Source: Argopecten irradians (Eukaryota > Mollusca > Bivalvia > Pectinida > Pectinidae). From it: a DNA stretch of 64,000 nucleotides. Shown one piece after another: positions 60,441-64,000 of the stretch. The position numbers and the translations under genes were made by a program. The stretch is taken from NCBI RefSeq assembly GCF_041381155.1, contig NC_091141.1, positions 27,029,828 to 27,093,827 on the forward strand. The letters are read 5' to 3'. The notes beneath the pieces were generated by a model that was not told the DNA's origin, did not search any database, and saw only the letters and a program-made list of their open reading frames with translations. Numbering within the stretch: position 1 is the first letter of the stretch; each line of letters starts with the position of its first letter.

Positions 60441-62989
60441 GAAAGATTGAAAATTAACAAGATAATATCCTGCCATCCAATTTTAGCCAAATTGACTGGA
60501 AATATTTTCGCAAAGTGAAATTCAAATGATTGCAATAATGTGACACCATCATATTTGTGTAGCACATGTATATCTTGGTACAATGTCGTATATAATGCCA
60601 TACTAAAATATACTGTCAAACATCCTGATTTATCATAAGAACTTTTAAATATAAACATATTTACTAATACTTTTTCGCGGGGCATTGCTAGGATCGAGAC
60701 AATTGATGTACGGTGTATTACGACATATCATTTCAAATTAAAGAAACCAAATTGAAACCATTTGAAAGTTCAGATATGTTGGGAAAAAACAGTTGGAGTG
60801 ACTTTTTTATCACATCAACTAAAATAATTACAACGTGAAAAAACAATTATGTACATATTACATATACATGTAATATAGGTCGTTTTAAAAGGTATTTAGT
60901 AACCTTGGCCGCAAATGCTCAAAAATAATTCACAACTAACTATTTGATTTTGATCTCTAATTCCAGGAACAAGGAAAAGACTTGTGATTTGAACTCTAAA
61001 ATAAAAAGTTATGTCAAAACGACCTTTAAATTCCTTTTATATGAATAGCAAGCAATAAAATGCATAAAACATTGCATTTATTCATTACATTCACTAATGC
61101 AAAGTTTAGATCAGCTTGCACTCGAAACTCAAATCCAATTCCATAATCCTCTGTCATATATGCAAAACTTAAGAATGTGGGGATTTTCCAGATGACATTT
61201 GGAGTACAGTGCTTGTATGTGATTTCATACATGTCAACGATTTCGTCATTGACGAAAATCAATAAGCCTTTCATAGATTATATTCTTAAAAACCCGAGTG
61301 GTATCCGCTCTTTGTAGGTATCTCTTTTGGAATCTATTAACATGCAAAATACATTGATTTTATACTTGGATCGTAACAAATTCTATGGAGACAAGGATAT
61401 TTGTGAAAGACAGTCTTTTGACAAGCGTATGGTCGATTATCAGGTGGCTAATGTGTCTAGTGAAGTAAGCACACTACTAAAAGGCCTGTACGCTAGAGAT
61501 ATATTCTCATTAAGGGTGATCTTCTATATAAATGGGATCATCTTACCGCTAAATCACTTTATTCTTGTCATTCTTTTTAGCATTATAGTCATGGTGCACA
61601 TGTAGTTTTAAAACGATTTTTTTTTGTAATTAGTTTACAAAAGAAAATATACTAATCAATTTGACAAAGTTTTCTCATATAGCTATTAAAAACTATATTA
61701 TTATGGAGTACATGTATATGGTCTATATAGATGCCAGAGCTTTGCAGACGATCATCTTAAAATGCGTAAGACCATAGATAGCTTGATGGTTAAATAGATT
61801 GCTTTCTGTCAGTGTAATAGTTAAAAAAATCAGTATGAGTATAATTTTCATCTGTACTAAAACAAAGGAATTATATGTAACTGAAAATAATATAAGAATT
61901 GTGATTTCAACCTAAATCATTAGAGAATATTTAATTGATACAAACAATTAAAAATGAACCATGACGTTGATTAATCTAATTTACATTGAAGACGTTGTAG
62001 CGAGGAAGGTGTGAACTGCACTTATGTTAAAACATATCTTTTGTCAAATACGATATATCCAACGTCATCTATCAATTAAACGAGTCATGAAATGCATGAA
62101 CTAATTGCTTATCTGTTGAATTAAGTGAAATCTTCAGTTAAAGTTCAAAATATCAGAACTGTTTAAAAAGGCGTCTGGAAAGTAAACAATGCAAATAAAT
62201 TTACATATGCTTAATAAACAACACGAACATGTATTATGCTTTCTATAAAAAATCGATTGTGTATATTCGAAAATCGTATGTTATAAAAATATATATAATT
62301 ATATTCTTGTTTTGTAGCTGTTTTTGCCTGTCGATTTCATTGTACGCCTCTTGTCTGTCACATGGTGATATAGTGGTTTCGCTGGTCAATTTCAAGTCTC
62401 CGATATGTCCCATAAACAGCTGACATGGTCGCGGCATATGACATGCCATCTTTATGTATCATATCAAACTGACAGAAATGTACCATAAATCGAAAACTGC
62501 ATGACGTGTTTTATACAACTCTTAATCAAAAAAATAATTAAATATGGGTTGTATATAGAAGTCTAACGCCATAGCTAATTATAGCGGATAACAAGATGCA
62601 GTTCATGTATAATGATAATGTTGCAGAGACATCTATAAATTTTACATTTATATCATACACGTCCTTTATGTGCGTTATACATGAATAATTAACAGCTTAA
62701 CAACTACTGAACATAAGTGAGATTTTTGGACCTCGGTATTCGAGAGTGGTTTTAACCACTTTTTAAAATGTTAATCTGTTAAATATCGGCAGCAGGACTA
62801 CAACATAATGGAAATGACGTTTACATGTTGGCATTGGAGATACTTGATTCCTAAGTAAAGAAAATAAAGAATGAAGTGAACTTACCTAGAATAGCAATTA
62901 CATACCTATTTTAGCGGTAATCTTCCTAATCGGGTCTTCTATATAATGTTTACATATCAACTGTCGTATTATATCTGTTGGCCCTCCAG

Positions 62990-63370
62990 GAGGTAGAGTG
63001 TTAAAATCCTACCTGCTGACCCCATTGCATGATTGTAAAATGCGACTAATATCAGGATCTAATATTTACATAGTCTTTAAAATGATAGTGTCTGCATCTG
63101 CTAAGTGCTCAGCATACAGGGAGTGGAACAACGTTGTCAGTATAATGTGACTGGGTGGAGTGTGTTGCTCTGTATCTTCGACGGCATGCTTCAGAGATAT
63201 AGCGTTATAAAAAAGGCAAGAGTTCCACTATACAAGAATACATCACACGAATATACGAATCTCCCTAAACACACACACTTCATACAAGCTACACACCCCA
63301 AACATGGCAGGCCATCCTTACATGACCCTGGCTGATAATAGGACGTTAAACAATCAAATAAACAAACAAA
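62990..63370 (+). mobile_element. ~500-bp retroposon copy with (CAAA) tail
   Basis: Carries TGTAAAATGCGACTAATATC, GTGCTCAGCATACAGGGAG, GTCAGTATAATGTGACTGG, GGCTGATAATAGGACGTTAA and AACAAACAAA. The internal part between the first two landmarks is shortened. Confidence 0.7.
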
Positions 63371-64000
63371 TGATATTTGTGATTACTTGAATTCAGGTAT
63401 GTCTCAATATGTTAAGGATTGAATTTGCGATGAATTTTGATTCCTCCCAAAATAACGTGAAAGTGAACGTCTACGTGTTCGATATTTTTTAATCCTAAGC
63501 AAGCTCACATTGAAAAAAAAATTCAATCAATAAATCATTATTTATAGTTTCTTAGTAACACACATGTAGTCATGTAACACGTTTGATTGTGTCGCATGTA
63601 TTTAAGCCTCCCGGCGTCGGATCCTGACCATTTCTTGGAGCCTCCGCCATAGCGCGCGCGGACGACGCACAAGAGAAGAACGATTACGTAGCAATTTATG
63701 TTGCTACGTCACTATTCTGTGTGCACATTTTGGAATTTATAAGATATATACAAAGCTTATTTGTTACTGACGTCTGTTTCATCTATATCAAGCACTGAGG
63801 TATTTATATCAAATAATATATAGACAGGTTTGATTAATGGACCCACTATCGGTAAGTGACTTTTAGGTCATAGTTCAATATTATGACAGACTTATTAACT
63901 GATTACGTAATCTTACATTGAAACGCTATACCATTACACATACAGTACCATGTAATTGTGGTATTTAAATACAAATGTGTCTTAATGATGGAAACACTTC

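Larger units (their letters stand above)
57593..64000. other. 3' of GPR19 to window end, no supported gene
   Basis: Contains a MITE at 57722, an inverted repeat at about 58488-58600 (CTATATGGTGTTA and TAACACCATATA), the tandem-unit element at 59655 and a retroposon at 62990. Two mid-size frames with coding-like composition (61026-61274 minus, 61327-61605 plus) match no family I know and lack good splice context. A GC-rich patch lies at 63605-63720. Confidence 0.5.

Noticed and set aside
63105-63335. 76-codon ORF
   Set aside because: Lies wholly inside the ~500-bp retroposon, whose other copies do not keep this frame.
1-64000. LTR retroelements, Polintons or other capsid-bearing elements
   Set aside because: No long direct terminal repeats with polymerase, integrase or capsid-like frames were found in this window.

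Overview
The window is AT-rich animal nuclear DNA. Genes are split by GT-AG introns, intergenic space is large, and interspersed repeats are dense. The repeats (tRNA-headed SINE relics, TTAA-flanked MITEs, minisatellite-bearing elements with short hairpins) look molluscan, most likely bivalve. That placement rests on recognised repeat style and protein resemblance, not on a database search.

Four protein genes are well supported. (1) and (2) are two head-to-tail paralogues of a PGP/NagD-type HAD phosphatase on the minus strand, at 451-5910 (copy A) and 11945-20784 (copy B). Each has eight coding exons with the same intron positions and phases. Copy B keeps all four HAD motifs. Copy A is an uninterrupted gene, but its catalytic DxDG motif reads DCFG, so the general acid/base aspartate is gone; it also has one GC-AG intron. 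(3) A three-exon, 210-residue PMP22/claudin-superfamily protein lies on the plus strand at 40970-46264. (4) A single-exon 377-residue class A GPCR at 56459-57592 is recognisable as GPR19.

Layout: 1-5910 copy A, with a 31-bp minisatellite and two MITEs in its introns; 5911-11944 repeats only; 11945-20784 copy B, with SINEs, a transposase-like relic, MITEs and an intronic tandem duplication of one of its own splice acceptors; 20785-40912 a long gene-poor stretch holding a mariner relic, a 1.2-kb TA-flanked element nested in a MITE, a 1.05-kb palindrome and several copies of a ~500-bp retroposon; 40913-46264 the claudin-like gene, whose second intron carries a 1.3-kb inverted-repeat element; 46265-56410 mostly unannotated, with hairpins and two weak exon candidates; 56411-57592 GPR19; 57593-64000 repeats and unrecognised DNA.

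No operon, virus-like element, CRISPR array or functional tRNA/rRNA gene was seen. The genes show no common pathway beyond the two phosphatase paralogues. The most notable items are the probable pseudo-phosphatase beside its intact sister, the decoy splice acceptors in copy B, and the long palindrome whose arms differ in divergence from outside to inside.
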